Positions 1 to 12,050 of a stretch of DNA of 64,000 nucleotides are shown here, piece by piece. Origin of the DNA: Podospora comata (taxonomy: Eukaryota; Ascomycota; Sordariomycetes; Sordariales; Podosporaceae); assembly GCA_017354895.1 (NCBI GenBank), contig CP071499.1, positions 1,736,001-1,800,000 on the forward strand, given 5' to 3'. The position numbers were made by a program, and so were the translations under genes. Under the pieces are notes generated by a model. That model worked only from the letters and a program-made list of their open reading frames with translations, was not told the DNA's origin and ran no database searches. Numbering within the stretch: the first letter of the stretch is position 1; every line of letters starts with the position of its first letter.

Positions 1-1281
1 AGGAGATTATTGCTCGGGTAGGTGGAATAATACTTTTATGGGCTGCTTGGGGTTCTGACACCGGTGTAGAACAAGGAACTCGAGGCTACCGAAGAGCGCA
101 AGAGGAAGGCGAAGCAGCTGGAGATGCAGCGCAAGGAGTCTGGGAGAGCTGGCCGCCCCGGTGGCATGGCTTCACGACCAGCCGTATACCCAACATACAC
201 ACCCCCTGTCCGACCGGCTGTTACTGAGACATACGATACCTACGAGGCGGAGAAGAACAAATCTAAGTACGTTGCCTTCACAGTCTGGACGTTTGGTGGG
301 CGGGAACTGACAGAATCAGGTTTGGAGCGCCCAAGGGCAAGGGTATGCAGCTGGGCAAGAAGTCCAAGACTACAGATATGTTCGAGCGTGTGAAGACCGA
401 GCTGGGGCCAGTGGACGACGCACCCCTTGTACCGGTTGCCACTCCTTCTGCCCCAGAACCGGCCGCCGCTTCCCGTGTATCAACGTCCCTGGACCGGGAT
501 GCGATCCACGTTACCGTCAACGAAGCCATCACAGCCAAACTGTCCAGGGATGGGGCCCTCAATTCGTTCTCCATCAGCGGTGACTTGACATTGCGCGTGT
601 CAGATCCATCACTCACCAAGCTCAAGCTTAATCTCAATGCTACTCCTTCGCACGGTGCCCAGTTCCGGACACATCCAAATGTCGACAAGAATCTGTTCAA
701 CAGCACGAAAGCGATCCAGATGGCTAACACGGCGAGGGGCTTCCCTGTCAACAACGCGGTTGGTGTGCTGCGCTGGAGAGTTGCGCCCAAGGCCGACGAT
801 ACGAGTATCTTGCCGATTGCGTTTACTGTCTGGGTCAACAAGGGTTCCGACGGCAACTGCTCGTTGACTGTCGAGTATGAGCTGTCGGGCGGTGATGAGC
901 TCAAGGATGTTAGCATTGTGATCCCTTACCAGAGCGCCGAGCCATCCGTTGCCAGCTTCGATGCCACCTACGAGGTGTCTGGTGACAGCCTTGAGTGGTC
1001 CATTGGCACTGTCAACGAGGAGAATCCCAGCGGTGCTTTCGAGTTTGAGGCGCAGACGGATGACGAGAACGAGTTCTTCCCCATGCAAGTTCGCTTCTCC
1101 AAGACCTCGCCATTTGTGGATGTTGATGTAAGTTTTCCATCCTCTGACTGCGAACACAGAAGACAAACAGTATGCTAACTTTTTCTTCCAGGTCACCTCG
1201 GTGGAGCTTGTCGAAATGAACGAGGAGGTAACCTTCTCCAAGGAGGTGAAATCGGTAGCGGACTCGTACTTGATTGAATAA
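1..1281 (+). CDS. RET2: Coatomer subunit delta (delta-COP), 3' part only
   Basis: Delta-COP is a subunit of the COPI coat that drives retrograde Golgi-to-ER vesicle traffic. The gene runs off the left edge, so only the last 369 residues are seen. I read four exons: 1-17, 70-266, 320-1127 and 1192-1281, with introns of 52, 53 and 64 bp. The introns have GT-AG ends, phases join cleanly, and the last has a TGCTAAC branch point. The first visible residues form a charged segment (NKELEATEERKRKAKQ) typical of the linker after the longin-like N-domain. After it comes a mu-homology domain in roughly the last 250 residues (from NEAITAKLSRDG to the end), which in this family binds WxW-type motifs. The protein ends in SVADSYLIE. 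Coatomer delta and mu-adaptins share this fold; the linker and the C-terminus favour delta-COP. Confidence 0.93.
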
Positions 1282-1850
1282 ATGGAGGTGATTAAGGTGG
1301 TATAGGGATGAATCTGTTGTGTGTTTGGCGCACCGAGCAAGCATGTGTCTTTTTGGTGTCTGGTTAGAGAAGACTTGGGGAGGCGGATAGCTCCCCTAAT
1401 AAAATTGATTTGGCGTGTTTCTGCAAGAAATCGAATGCCTGGTGTATGTATTCGTACTGTTGCTATGGTGTATGTGGACAAGCATTTCAGGGGCTGCCCG
1501 TATTTTGACCGCTTGGGGGCAGCACAGTGCGAACGCTAGGGCCAATTATATCATGAATTCCTTCCACACTTCTCGCTGAACTCTGAAGAGCAAGAGCGCT
1601 ACACTCCAACGAAAAACAACGGCAAAACACGACGAATTCAAATCGAGAGAATTGCCTGAATGATTCTGACCCAGACTCTTGGTTAAAACTGGTAAATCAG
1701 ACATCGGTGACAAACTAGGAACAGTGATCCGCCGCGTTTTCAAGCCCAACCGCTCACACTCACTTCTCTCACCTCTCAACTCACTCACTTACATCGGTCA
1801 AGTTTCAACATTCTCAACCCCGCCAAAACTGCTTCATAAACAAACCAAAA
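1282..1850. other. Intergenic: coatomer delta 3' side to APC4 5' side
   Basis: This holds the probable 3' UTR of coatomer delta and the promoter and leader of APC4, with a C/A-rich leader from about 1735 to the APC4 start. I see no further gene or RNA. Confidence 0.6.
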
Positions 1851-4436
1851 ATGCCACCACCACCACTCCCAGATCTACCACCCCTCCTCCCCCTCCTCTC
1901 CCAATCCCGCCTCTCCACCGCCGGCGCGCCGATTTCAGAGAGCAACCCCGTCTTGGCCCTCAACCCAGCCATTGACCTCACCGCGACGGTTTCGGATGGT
2001 GATAATAAAGAGAGCAGCACGGTCTACGTCTGGCGGGCGAACGAGCAGGTGGTGTTCAAGCACGCCGAGAGGAGCGGGGCTGGGGTAGAGACGGTTCGGT
2101 GGAAGGAGGACGGCAAGTTTCTTGCTGTTGGGTGGGGGGACGGGGTGGTGAGGTTGATGGGGGAGGGGGGGGGGAGGAGTGTTTATTGCATACGGGTGGG
2201 AGATGAGGGAAGGGGGAAAAGGATCAAGTTTTTGGGGTGGGGGAGGAATGTTACTGGGAATAGTAGGAGGAGGAAGAGGAGGAGGGTGGAAGTTGAGACT
2301 GGAGGGGGGAAGGTGGGGGTGAGTGATTTGCCGCATGAGTTGACTTTTTTGGAGGTGGAGGGGGCGTTGCCGAAGTTGGGGCCTTTGCCGGTTGCTGGGG
2401 GGGGTGGTGGTGCTGGGGGGATGATATGTTTTTGTTTTCGTCGACGACGTCGCTGGAGTGGGTGTTTAGGGGGTGTAAGGCGGAGGAGGCGGATGATGTG
2501 CATGTTATGGTTGTTGGGATGGAGGATGGGGGGGTGCATTTGAGTATTTGTGACTCGTTTGTTGTTGGGATGTTCAGGCATGAGCCGGTGGAGGGGGAGG
2601 GGGCGATGCTTTGTGGGCATGCTTCGCATGAGGAGACGTCGACGCATGTGCTGTTGATGAGGCCGAGGGAGGGGGAGGTGAGGAGGTTGCATTTGGTGCC
2701 GATGGATTTGACGTTTGTGCATTACTCGCCGGTGAACTTGTCGCTGTTGGCGAGCAAGATGACCATGTTGCAGAATTTGCTGAGGTATATTAAGCAGACG
2801 CAGACGCACATGACGAATGAGTGGAAGTCGACGAGGGAGCTGCCGCAGAGGTTTTTGAATGGGGTGGAGGATGATTTGAAGAGGATGGAGGGTGGAGGGT
2901 TGAGTATTGTCCAGGCTTTGTGTCACACGGTGGCTACGGGGCATGTTTTCAAGCCGGTGAAGGAGTGGTTGGTGGATGTTGTGGCTGAGAGGGTAAGTCT
3001 CTGGATCTGGTTTACATGGCTGATAACTGATGAGGATACAGGGCCACAAACGCTGGGACAAGGCAGTACTCTCGGGATTACTCAACCTCCGAGGTCTGGT
3101 TCATGAGAACCTAATACCAGCACTTGAACGCTGCGGTATCATTCTCAGTCGAATGCTGGGTATTGCCCGCTTCCACGACTCAGAGGAGGGTATTGGCTTC
3201 AATGCTACTCAGATCACCAGACTGATGGACATTGTTTCCTGCCTGACTGTCGTCGCCCACAAGATACTTCTCAACGTCATGGATGAGTTGGAATATTTCT
3301 CTGTTTTCTCAACATGGTTACGGCTACAGATAGACCAACAAGCCTCCTCGTCATCTGCCACCGAAGAGCTCACCGAAAAGGAAGCGACTATGGACCATGC
3401 CAAGGTCCTGACTTACATTCAAAGATACCTAACCAGCAGTCCATTGGCCATGTATTTTGACCAAATCACCAAAGAAGACTATGTCAAAGACCAGGAGTAT
3501 GCCGAGGACAACCCGTCCCTTCTACAGATGCTTGTGAAGCAGCTGAAGAGAGAGGAGTCGGGGCAGCCTTATATGAGAGCGCTGCCCCATGTGGACTTTC
3601 TTATCAACTACTTGACCAGCAGAGCCAACAAGGTGTTTCAAAATATTGCCGAGGCTGAGAAACGAGGTGTCTTGTTTGGAAAAGATGCTGTATTGGACAT
3701 TGGGGAGGGGATTTGGAAGCATGATATTCGGTTGTGTGTCAAGCCAGAAGATGTAAGTCTTGGTTGGTATGGCTGTGTAGCGTATGGGGTCATAAAACTG
3801 ACAAGAGATTTATAGGAGGCGACGGGACAGACAGCTTATACGGCGTTGGTATCAGAGCAAGACAGAACCACACGTAAGCTGGAAGATTCTGCTACATCCA
3901 TGCAGTGCTAACGGCTTTCATCAGTCTTTTTATTCAAGACCGTCATACAGGGTACGAAAGGTGTCAGTGAGCTGGGTCCAACGAGAGCCTGTGGGCTTTC
4001 TGTGCCAGAGGGAAAGAGTATTGTTGATTTTGGCTTTCTCGATGAGAACTCATTGTTACTATTATGCTGCACTGCAGGTAAGTCAAGGCATTACAAGTCA
4101 GCAAAGTGCCTAAAGTTAACCATTGCTATAGGTGACAACCCTGGGTTTTCCCTCATCAAAATTAGCCATCAGTCTGCCACATTGTTGTATCGACACTACG
4201 AGGCTGGTCAGCGCCCATCATTAAGGCCTCTTGACATGGATGACCAGACACTGTTTTGTACAAGAGGTTTCTCTCATCTGTCCCACTTCACGCCTGTGCA
4301 GATGATGGTTCAAAAGTCATGCAGCCTACGCGGCGAGATACCAGGGCGGGTTTGCCTTGTGGGCAAGGACAGGGCCATGTACAAGACCTATGCGTTACCA
4401 AGGAGCTGGGAAGATGTGGACACGAATGGCCAGTGA
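1851..4436 (+). CDS. APC4: Anaphase-promoting complex subunit 4 (APC4), with a frame break
   Basis: APC4 is a scaffold subunit of the APC/C ubiquitin ligase that triggers anaphase and mitotic exit. Exons: 1851-2992, 3042-3752, 3816-3873, 3925-4077 and 4132-4436, giving about 789 residues. The N-terminal half is a WD40-like propeller (VYVWRANEQVVF, GWGDGVVRL, DLPHELTFLEVEGALPKL). The second half is the helical APC4 long domain (GHKRWDKAVLSGLLNLRGL to the YMRALPHVDFLINYLTSR region), followed by a C-terminal beta segment. In exon 1 the frame changes between about 2397 and 2420, where runs of eight and six G lie, and family-like sequence continues in the next frame (DDMFLFSSTTSLEW). The exon sum is one base short of a multiple of three, so one missing G explains it. 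This may be a base-calling error or a true lesion. The exon is extremely G-rich. Confidence 0.88.
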
Positions 4437-5143
4437 GAGGATGGCGGGAATGTCTTGGTTCTTGATACTGCATTCTGGATCCGAACAATCGGCTCCGAAT
4501 CTGCAGATAGAGTGTTGGCCCTTTTACACGTAAAGCTTAAGACTTGGTGTATCTATACGCGGAAGTATCCTGATTAGATAGACGTATGTCCATAATGTAG
4601 CAACATCATCATCCTTTACATGTTTTACCCCTGAAAAAGCAATGATGGTGTTGTTGGACCTCGCCGCACTGTGCTCCCAGAAAGGGGTCCAATAATAGCA
4701 CCCAACACGCTAACGGCTAGCGATGTCTCCCGAATGCCGTTAGCGTCATGCAACCCCCAGAACGACCCGTCGGCCAGGTGCTGTGTGCAACTGAACAAAC
4801 GTCATTGGGCAGCTTTCCAAAAGAGAGAGATGTTCCAGGTTGCACCCTCTCACCGATTAATCGTCTACCTCCTTTGAGCCCGGCTTTCTCGCAACTTTTA
4901 ACATTCTTCCTAAAAAAACGACCGGGTGCTTCAAGTAGACCTGCACGACAAATTACACGCGGCCAAGGTCGTGATAATATCCAATCTCCACATCTAAACG
5001 GCATACTCACCTCCGAGCATCCCGGATTAATACAAACAGCTTTCATCAAAGAACAACGCAGCAACTTCTACAGTACATAGGGATACTTCTGAGCACAACA
5101 CTATTCAGAAGCTCCCTCGGAGAGGGCAGAGGTTTGGCTCAAG
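4437..5143. other. Intergenic: APC4 3' side to SIP3-like 5' side
   Basis: This holds the APC4 3' flank and the promoter and leader of the SIP3-like gene. The one structured element is the inverted repeat at 4707-4746, listed separately. No further gene is seen. Confidence 0.6.
4707..4746. repeat. 11-bp perfect inverted repeat
   Basis: The left arm ACGCTAACGGC (4707-4717) and the right arm GCCGTTAGCGT (4736-4746) are perfect reverse complements with an 18-base spacer. It lies about 400 bp upstream of the SIP3-like start and 270 bp past the APC4 stop. It could be a dimeric protein site or a hairpin in a transcript; neither is shown by the sequence. Confidence 0.75.
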
Positions 5144-8100
5144 ATGAACGAACCAACGATACCGCCCCAGGCGGCGTTCAGCTACAAGCACGCCTCAGCA
5201 CCACCGCCAGTCACCGTGACAGCTCCCTCCACGACAACAGGAGGGTCCTCCTCCTCCCAAGCACCACCGTCAGAAAAGCAGCAACAGCCCAAGCCAGCGA
5301 CGGCATCTGTCCCCCGAGCCTCAGGCCCAGCCATCCCCGTGATCCTCAACGAAGCCGCCCTCGACTCTCCCACCTTCCGCTCAACAGCCATCCACTTTGG
5401 CGACCAGCTCGACGGCATCGAACGCTGGCTCGACAGCTACACCCGCAGCACGACCAAAGTCGTCCACGACTTTTTGGCTCTCGAGGACACGATCAACGTC
5501 TACCTCTCCAAAATGACACCCCCCACCATGGCGACGGGGCCTGACTCCCCCGTCCTCGACGCGGATTACACACTCCCCGCCCTGCGGAGGGCGGGCGACG
5601 GGGCGAGGGAGTGGTGGGGCGGGATACTCTCTGCGGTGAGAAGGCTTGAGCCGGCGAGCGTGGACCCGATCAGGAACTTTATCAACAATGACATGAGGGT
5701 GCTGCGGGAGCAGAGGAGGAACCTGGAGGCGGCGCAAAAGGTGTTTGACACGACGCTGGCGAGGTATGTGGGGCAGAGCAAGACGAAGGAGCCGAGCGCG
5801 CTGAGGGAGGACGCGTTTGCTGTCTTTGAGACGAGGAAGGGGTATTTGAAGGCGAGCATGGACTTTTGCCAGATGGCGCCGCAGGTGAGGGCGGGGTTGG
5901 ACAAGCTGCTTGTGAGGGTTTGTGCGGACTTGTGGAGGGAGATGAGGAAGGGGAATAACGGTTCTGCTTCTGCGCTTCAGGCTGGGTGGGGGGAGGAGCT
6001 GGAGCGGATCAGGGGGTGGGCGAGGGAGATGGAGGCGAGCGAGGGGGTTTTTAAACGGGAGTTAGGGATGGCGAGGAGGGATGTTGGGGAGAGCACGTTG
6101 GCGATGGCGAAGCCGAGTAGGGAGTTGGAGGATTATAGTGTTAGTACGGTGCCGTATTTGGGGAGCAAGGGGCCGTTGAGCATTCAGAGGAAGGATCAGG
6201 TGGCAGTTGTTTCGGAGAAGCAGGGGTGGCTGTTTTTGAGGACGTTGACGGGGAAGCCGGTGAGGCCGAATTGGATACGGAGGTGGTATTATTGTCGGGA
6301 TGGGATCTTTGGGTGGTTGATCCAGGCACCTCAGGGGGTGCTGCAGGGTGATGAGATTGGCGTGTTGCTTTGCAGTGCGAGACCCGCTGTCCAGGAGGAG
6401 CGGAGGTTTTGCTTTGAGATCAAGACCAAGACGCAGACCATTCTGCTGCAGGCGGAGACGCAGACGCAGTTGGTGGAGTGGCTTGAGGTGTTTGAGGTGG
6501 CCAAGAAGAAGGCGATCGAGGCCAGCATGGGACGGGATCCTAATACGCTTGTTGGGGGCATCGATCCTGCTTTCGTCATCACGCCGCCCTCGATTCCAGA
6601 GTTCTCTGCCCGAGCGGTTGAGAATCTTGACGAGGCTGACAGCTCTGAGAAGCAACGCAACCTGCCTGTGCCTGGTCCTGATCCGAATGCCGCGGCACGT
6701 TCCAGCTTCGACGTGGCGATCGCTCCGCCGCGCCGGTCCATCACGACTCACCTTGGAAGGGAGGAGGGAGAGACTGGAAGGGAGCATGCGGCGCGTATCA
6801 TGCAGAAGCTTGATCTTCACCGCAAGGCAACATTTGCTAGCTCGATGGATACAATGTCTGCTTCTGGGACCACCGGCGCGAGCTTGATGACCAGCACGGC
6901 TTCTACACCTCAGGGAGGGCAGACACCGACTCTTCGTCTGCCAACTCTGTTGCTCGATCACCAGCCAGGCAGCTTGGCACCCGCGACTCTGGCCAAGCCT
7001 CCTATATCGACGAGTCTAAGCAAGTCAGCCATTCTGGCAAGCGCCAACAATGCTGCTATCCGGCCCATGTCGAGCGGCGTTTTGGCCAACTACTGGGGAA
7101 GCAGTCCTTACACAGCCATCTACTGCCCTGCCGTTGGGGCACCCCCTACTCCTAAGCCCTACGCTAACGACCCCTTTGTTGCATCCATGGTGCCGCGAAC
7201 ACCCACCTTTGAGAAACCTCAGCCTCCTCCTGGCGGACATAGGAAAACACAGAGCGTGGGCACGACCCTCACGGAGCCCAAGGTGACCGAAAGGGCACGG
7301 AGCGATGCCCTTCCTGCCAACTACCCGCCCGAACTCAGAGCGCAATATGCGCAGTTCCGCCTTGTCTTTCCCACAGCGCCGCCTGAGGAGAAACCGGTGC
7401 TCGTCTTCAATGCTGCGTGGTCGAGCTCGCCGGTCGAAGGAAAAGAGGATCAAGGCCTGGCTGGCAATGGCCGTATTTTTGTTACATCTGACAGGATGTA
7501 CTTTTATGGTCACCAGCTGGGCTTGGTGGTGGCTTACACCATCAGCCTGGATAGCATCACCGAGGTCACCTCGGCTCCGGGAAGGGACTGCGACTTTATC
7601 TTTTTGCATCTGAACCAGGACATGCAGGACACGACGTACGCTCGGATCACGATCAAGGTGTTCCTTGAGGACTTTTTGCTGCTGCAGTCTAGGCTTAACC
7701 TCTTGATTGATGATTTGCAGGCGGCGGAACCGATGGATTTGAGTGAGATTATTACCACGCTGCTCAACATGGAGAGGAACCAGGACGATAATGTCCAGAG
7801 TCCGAGCGTGGAGAGCTGGGAGGAGATTAGTTCTAATACTCCGGTTGACGACGGGACGCCGTTTGGGAGGCCGGTGTCGAGACGGGTGGGGGATCTGAGC
7901 GGGAGGTTCATTCGGTATTCGCGCCAGGGGGGGTCGAAGAAGCAGGTGCAGAAGTTTCAGCTGCCGGCTCACGCGGTGATGTACGAGCCGGAGGACATGG
8001 GGGCCGCGGTGGCGGAGAGGCACTTTGAGATGAGCGCCAAGGCGTGCTTCCATGTGCTCTTTGGGGACAAGTCGTTTATCTTTCCGAAGCTGTATTTTGA

Positions 8101-9486
8101 GCGGAGGGCAAAGGAGATTGCGCAGGGGCCCTGGGAGCTGAGCGATCACGGGGGCAAGATGAAGAGGGTGTTTAGGTTCAAGGTTGACTATGTGGACATG
8201 CTGGGGAGGAGGAAGCCGGGGGAGGTGACGGACGTGCAGACGATTGACATATTCAACGATCACATCACGTACGTGGTGTCGCATGTGAGGACGCCGTGGC
8301 ACTTGCCGCATTCGGGGGCTTTCAAGCTTGTGACGAAGGTGGTGATTACGCATGTGGCCAAGAGCAAGTGCAAGCTGGCGGTTTATACACGGACGAGCTG
8401 GGAGAAGGGGCAGCAGGCGTTTGCGAGGAGTATGGTGGAACGGCAGGCGCTGGATGATGCGAGGAGGGATGGGGAGGAGTTGGCCGAGGTGGCGACGGAT
8501 CAAGTTAGGAAGTTGGGGATTCACAGCAGGACGAAGAGGGCGATTCAGGTGTATGGGGATGTGGGGAGGAGGGGGGACGTGGTTGTTTTCAGTCCGGATG
8601 AGGACCTGAAGGGGGATGGGGTGGGGGTGAGGCCGAGGACGTTGGGGGCCATGATGTGGGAGACGGGGAGGAGTTTCATGGAGAGCGCAATTACCAGTGT
8701 GATGATGTGGGCTTTTGCGGCGGTGAAGAAGGTGTTTGGGGTTTTGAAGGCGAACCGGGTGATATTGGTGATGTTGGTGGTTAGCTTGGGGTATAACTTG
8801 GTTAGCTGGGGGCAGGGGACGAGCCGGTGGTGGACCGAGAGGAGGTCCGAGAGGTTTATGCAAAGGTTGGGGGTGGGACCGAATTTGGTGATGGGGAAGG
8901 CGATTTATTTGGCGGATTTGGAGGAGGCGAGTAGAGGGTCGGCGGTGGGGATGGAGTTAGGAAGGCCGGTGGGGAGCCAGTGGTATGCTTCGCTTCTTTT
9001 CTCTGGCGGTTGGATAGAGGATGCTAATTTGAGTGCAACAGTTACGACACCTTCCAGGCCATCATCAACTCGACCAACCTCGACGCTCCTTACCAAGACG
9101 CCGGGGCAGGCTTCACCTCAGCTACCACCCGAGCAGCGGCCCGTCGTCTCCGTCGCACTCGCCAGCGTCTGGCTGGGCACAGACACGATCTCCTGGTGGC
9201 CATGCGTGTGGTCAACGGCATCGAGCTGGAGATGGTGCAGTCGGAGTGGGAGAACTGGCTCGAAGACGAGAACCAACGCTGTGAGCGGGTCGCGAGGCTC
9301 TTGACGCACAATGCTCCCAAGCAACTCTCTCAGGAAGAAAAGGAGGAGACTCAAAAGGTGCTTGGAGGCGGCGATGCCAGGAGGAAGGAGGCCCTCGCAA
9401 AGTGGCATGCTGAGTACTGCGGGAGCTGTGAGGCTGATCACAGGGCTCTGATGGCGAGTAGTCAGAGGGCTTCGTTGGTCAGGTGA
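5144..9486 (+). CDS. SIP3/Lam-family BAR-PH-GRAM-VASt sterol-transfer protein
   Basis: This is probably an ER-anchored protein that moves sterols at ER-plasma membrane contacts, as yeast Lam1/Ysp1 and Sip3 do. Exons 5144-8982 and 9042-9486 give 1427 residues. The 59-bp intron has a TGCTAAT branch point and joins in phase, restoring the tail YDTFQAIINSTN onward. Domains in order: a Pro/Ser/Thr-rich N-terminus, a BAR-like helical region (about 75-300), a PH domain (about 355-450, KQGWLFLRTLTG to LVEWLEVFEVAKKK), a disordered Ser/Thr-rich linker, a GRAM domain (about 750-850, GNGRIFVTSDRMYFYG), a VASt/StART-like domain (about 955-1120, FHVLFGDKSFIFPKLYFE) and one membrane helix near 1200 (NRVILVMLVVSLGYNL). 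The start was chosen because the BAR and leader composition follow it directly. Composition alternates in blocks: C-ending codons to about 5575, G-ending to 6400, mixed, then G-ending from 7800 to 8980. Confidence 0.9.
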
Positions 9487-10480
9487 GGGGGTGGGATATA
9501 TACATATTGATGGCAGCTAGTCTGTGGTGCAAATAGGGGCTTTTTTCATTGGGGGAGCAAAGGCTGGGACGGTTTATTCATTCATTCTGGGGGCCGCATT
9601 ACGGGGGTTAGCAAGCATTGCTCTGGGGAAGGCACAGTAGCAGGTAGCATATTTAGTAGAGCATTTATTTTGTTTAATGACAGAAATTCCATCTACAGCT
9701 GGTTTCAGTTCTTTGCACGAGGCAAATGGGCAGACATGTTTGTGTATTTCAGGTTTGGTAAAGGTAGGTATATGAGAGCTTTATTATTGGTATCGCCCCC
9801 TGAAGATCGCCCGGCAGTGCTTACGGGTTGTGTGGAGAACAGGAGGCAACGTCATCGCCAAGATGCATGAAGTTCTGGAGTTTGACGGTCAAGGGACGCG
9901 TAAGAGAGTGACTCGGTGGTTGAAGTGTTATTTTGGGTGTTGGCTTAGGTACCTAGGTATTGAATGCATTCGGTTCTTCAGCATCTTGGAGAAATAACTA
10001 GACAACAGAGTGAAGAATGCCTGTGTCAAGCGATTCTCCGGCCCGCTGCTGGTCAGCCTGCTGGCCTGGGCCGGCTCAACCCGCAGAATCAGGAGGGCAG
10101 GTTAGATGGCCTACTGCAGCAACGGCTCCTTTGAACAAGAAAGTTTGAGCTGGTTGATTGACGCAGTGACTTGTCTCCTTCCTAAAAATACAGGCTGCCA
10201 TCAACTACCAAAAACAAGCCAGTGGCTGTGTGGGAAAATAGGTGTGGGTTTTTGTCTCGTTCAATAATGCCGAGGATGATAAGTGGTGGTTTGTTTGAGT
10301 CTCGCAATTGATCCTCACCCCAAGAAGTTGATCATTTGTTGCCGAGCAGAGGCGAACGTGGGAAGAAGGGGACTGGAATTTATGACGTTCTTCATCCCTT
10401 CCTTTTCATCTTCTTAAGCCGATGTCTTCTTTTTACCCTTTTATTTTGATATCTTCTCTCAAACCAAAAAGTAAAAAATC
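9487..10480. other. Intergenic: SIP3-like 3' side to PLC-like 5' side
   Basis: This holds the 3' flank of the SIP3-like gene and the promoter of the PLC-like gene, whose leader near 10390-10480 is pyrimidine-rich. No coding or RNA gene is seen. Confidence 0.55.
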
Positions 10481-11602
10481 ATGGTCCGATTATCACCACT
10501 ACCTCTCGCAGCCCTCCTGCTGCCATCCCTCATCGCCGCCCAATCAACCATCCTCCCCTCACCACCACCACCACCACCTTCAGAAACAGCCTGCAACAAC
10601 TCCCCCGACCTCTGCTCCCGCTCCTACTCCAACATAACCCACATCGGCGCCCACAACTCGGCCTTCCTCCGCGACGCCTCCACCGGCAACTCCATCGCCG
10701 GCAACCAATACTACAACGCCACCCTCGCCCTCTCCTCCGGCCTCCGCCTCTTACAGGCTCAAGTCCACCTCCACGACAATACCCTCAAGCTCTGCCACAC
10801 CCTCTGCGACCTCCTCGATGCCGGCCCCCTCGAGACCTTCCTCTCCTCCATGGCCAGCTGGCTCTCCCTCAACCCAAACGAAGTCATCACCCTCCTCCTC
10901 GTAAACTCCGACTCCCAACCCATCACCTCCTTCGCCTCCCTCTTCGAATCCTCCTCCCTCTCCCAATACGGCTTCATCCCCACCAACACCACCACCATTT
11001 GGCCCACCCTATCAGAAATGATATCCCTCAACCACCGCCTAGTAACCTTCATAACCAACATCACCCCCTCCCCTTCGTCTCCTTACCTCCTCGCCGAATT
11101 CTCATACATCTTCGAAACCCCCTTCAACAACACCTCCCCCTCCTCCTTCACTTGCACCCTCGACCGCCCCCTTTCCGCCGGCGCCGCCTCCGCCGCTCTA
11201 TCCTCCGGCCTGCTACCCCTGCTGAACCACTTCCTCTACGTCGACCTCTCCTCCGGGATCCAGATCCCAAACGTCGACTCCATCGACTCGACCAACTCCC
11301 CTGATCTTGTCACTACCGGTTCCTTAGGCAGACACGCAGAGCTTTGCTCCGGACAGGACCAGTGGGGCACAAAACCGGTGTTTGTCCTTGTAGACTTTTT
11401 CAACCGTGGACCCGCGACAGAGACGGGCGACAGGCTCAACGGGATACAAGGGAAGACAGTTGGGAGGACAACCTTACCCGCGGAGGGGAGCGGTGGTGCA
11501 GCTGTTGGTGCTGCGACGGGGGATGCAGCCGGGGCGAGGGGGAATCTCAAGGCTTTTGGGGCGCTGGTGGGGTTTTTGGGGGTGGCCTTGGTTGTTCTCT
11601 GA
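10481..11602 (+). CDS. Secreted, probably GPI-anchored PLC-like phosphodiesterase
   Basis: This 373-residue protein resembles the fungal family with a PI-PLC X-like TIM barrel. A signal peptide covers about residues 1-20 (LAALLLPSLIAAQ). A short proline run comes next, then the core with ITHIGAHNSAF (the probable catalytic His in GAHNS), SGLRLLQAQVHL and LKLCHTLCDLL, and ASWLSLNPNEVITLLLVN, all in the order expected of the family. The C-terminus ends in a hydrophobic tail (GALVGFLGVALVVL) after a Gly/Ala-rich stretch, as in GPI-anchored wall proteins. Several N-glycosylation sequons (NIT, NTT, NTS) are present. No intron is needed. Substrate is unknown; cleavage of a phosphodiester is inferred from the fold. 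Codons are almost all C- or A-ending until about 11330 and then switch to G/T-ending. Confidence 0.85.
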   Translation: MVRLSPLPLAALLLPSLIAAQSTILPSPPPPPPSETACNNSPDLCSRSYSNITHIGAHNSAFLRDASTGNSIAGNQYYNATLALSSGLRLLQAQVHLHDNTLKLCHTLCDLLDAGPLETFLSSMASWLSLNPNEVITLLLVNSDSQPITSFASLFESSSLSQYGFIPTNTTTIWPTLSEMISLNHRLVTFITNITPSPSSPYLLAEFSYIFETPFNNTSPSSFTCTLDRPLSAGAASAALSSGLLPLLNHFLYVDLSSGIQIPNVDSIDSTNSPDLVTTGSLGRHAELCSGQDQWGTKPVFVLVDFFNRGPATETGDRLNGIQGKTVGRTTLPAEGSGGAAVGAATGDAAGARGNLKAFGALVGFLGVALVVL

Positions 11603-12029
11603 TCCGGTGTGGTTATTTTTGGGTCAAATGATTGGAAACGAACACAGCATAACATAGCATAGCGAGGGCGTTTGGTTCAAACTCTGAACTTGATATTGGA
11701 TATTGGATACCTAGTAAAGATAAGACAAGAAAAAAAGAATGTTGCAACAGATAAATTGCGAAAGTCCCCCATGGTAAATAATAACAAGGTTCCGCACTCA
11801 AAAAACATTGCATGTGATTCAGTCTAGTCTAATACGCTCTGGAAGAACCAGGCGCATCCTGTGACTCAAGGACAGCAAAGGGGGAGGTTGAGCTGAACGA
11901 ATCAGGAAGAAGACAACTGTGTTTGTGATTATGGGACGAATCGGGGAAAGGAGAAGGGAGCAAAAAAGGAGGAAAAGGAGGTAGGAGAGAAGTTGAGGGC
12001 AGCAACACTGGCCCGGGAAGGGCGAGGGC

Positions 12030-12050
12030 GACGACGACGACGACGACGAC
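12030..12050. repeat. GAC trinucleotide microsatellite
   Basis: Seven tandem GAC units lie in non-coding DNA downstream of the PLC-like gene. Confidence 0.9.

Noticed and set aside
2319-2450. GTGAGT donor-like sequence in APC4 that might explain the frame change by an intron
   Set aside because: The sequence after it (DLPHELTFLEVEGALPKL) is typical APC4 and should be coding, so an intron starting here would delete conserved protein.
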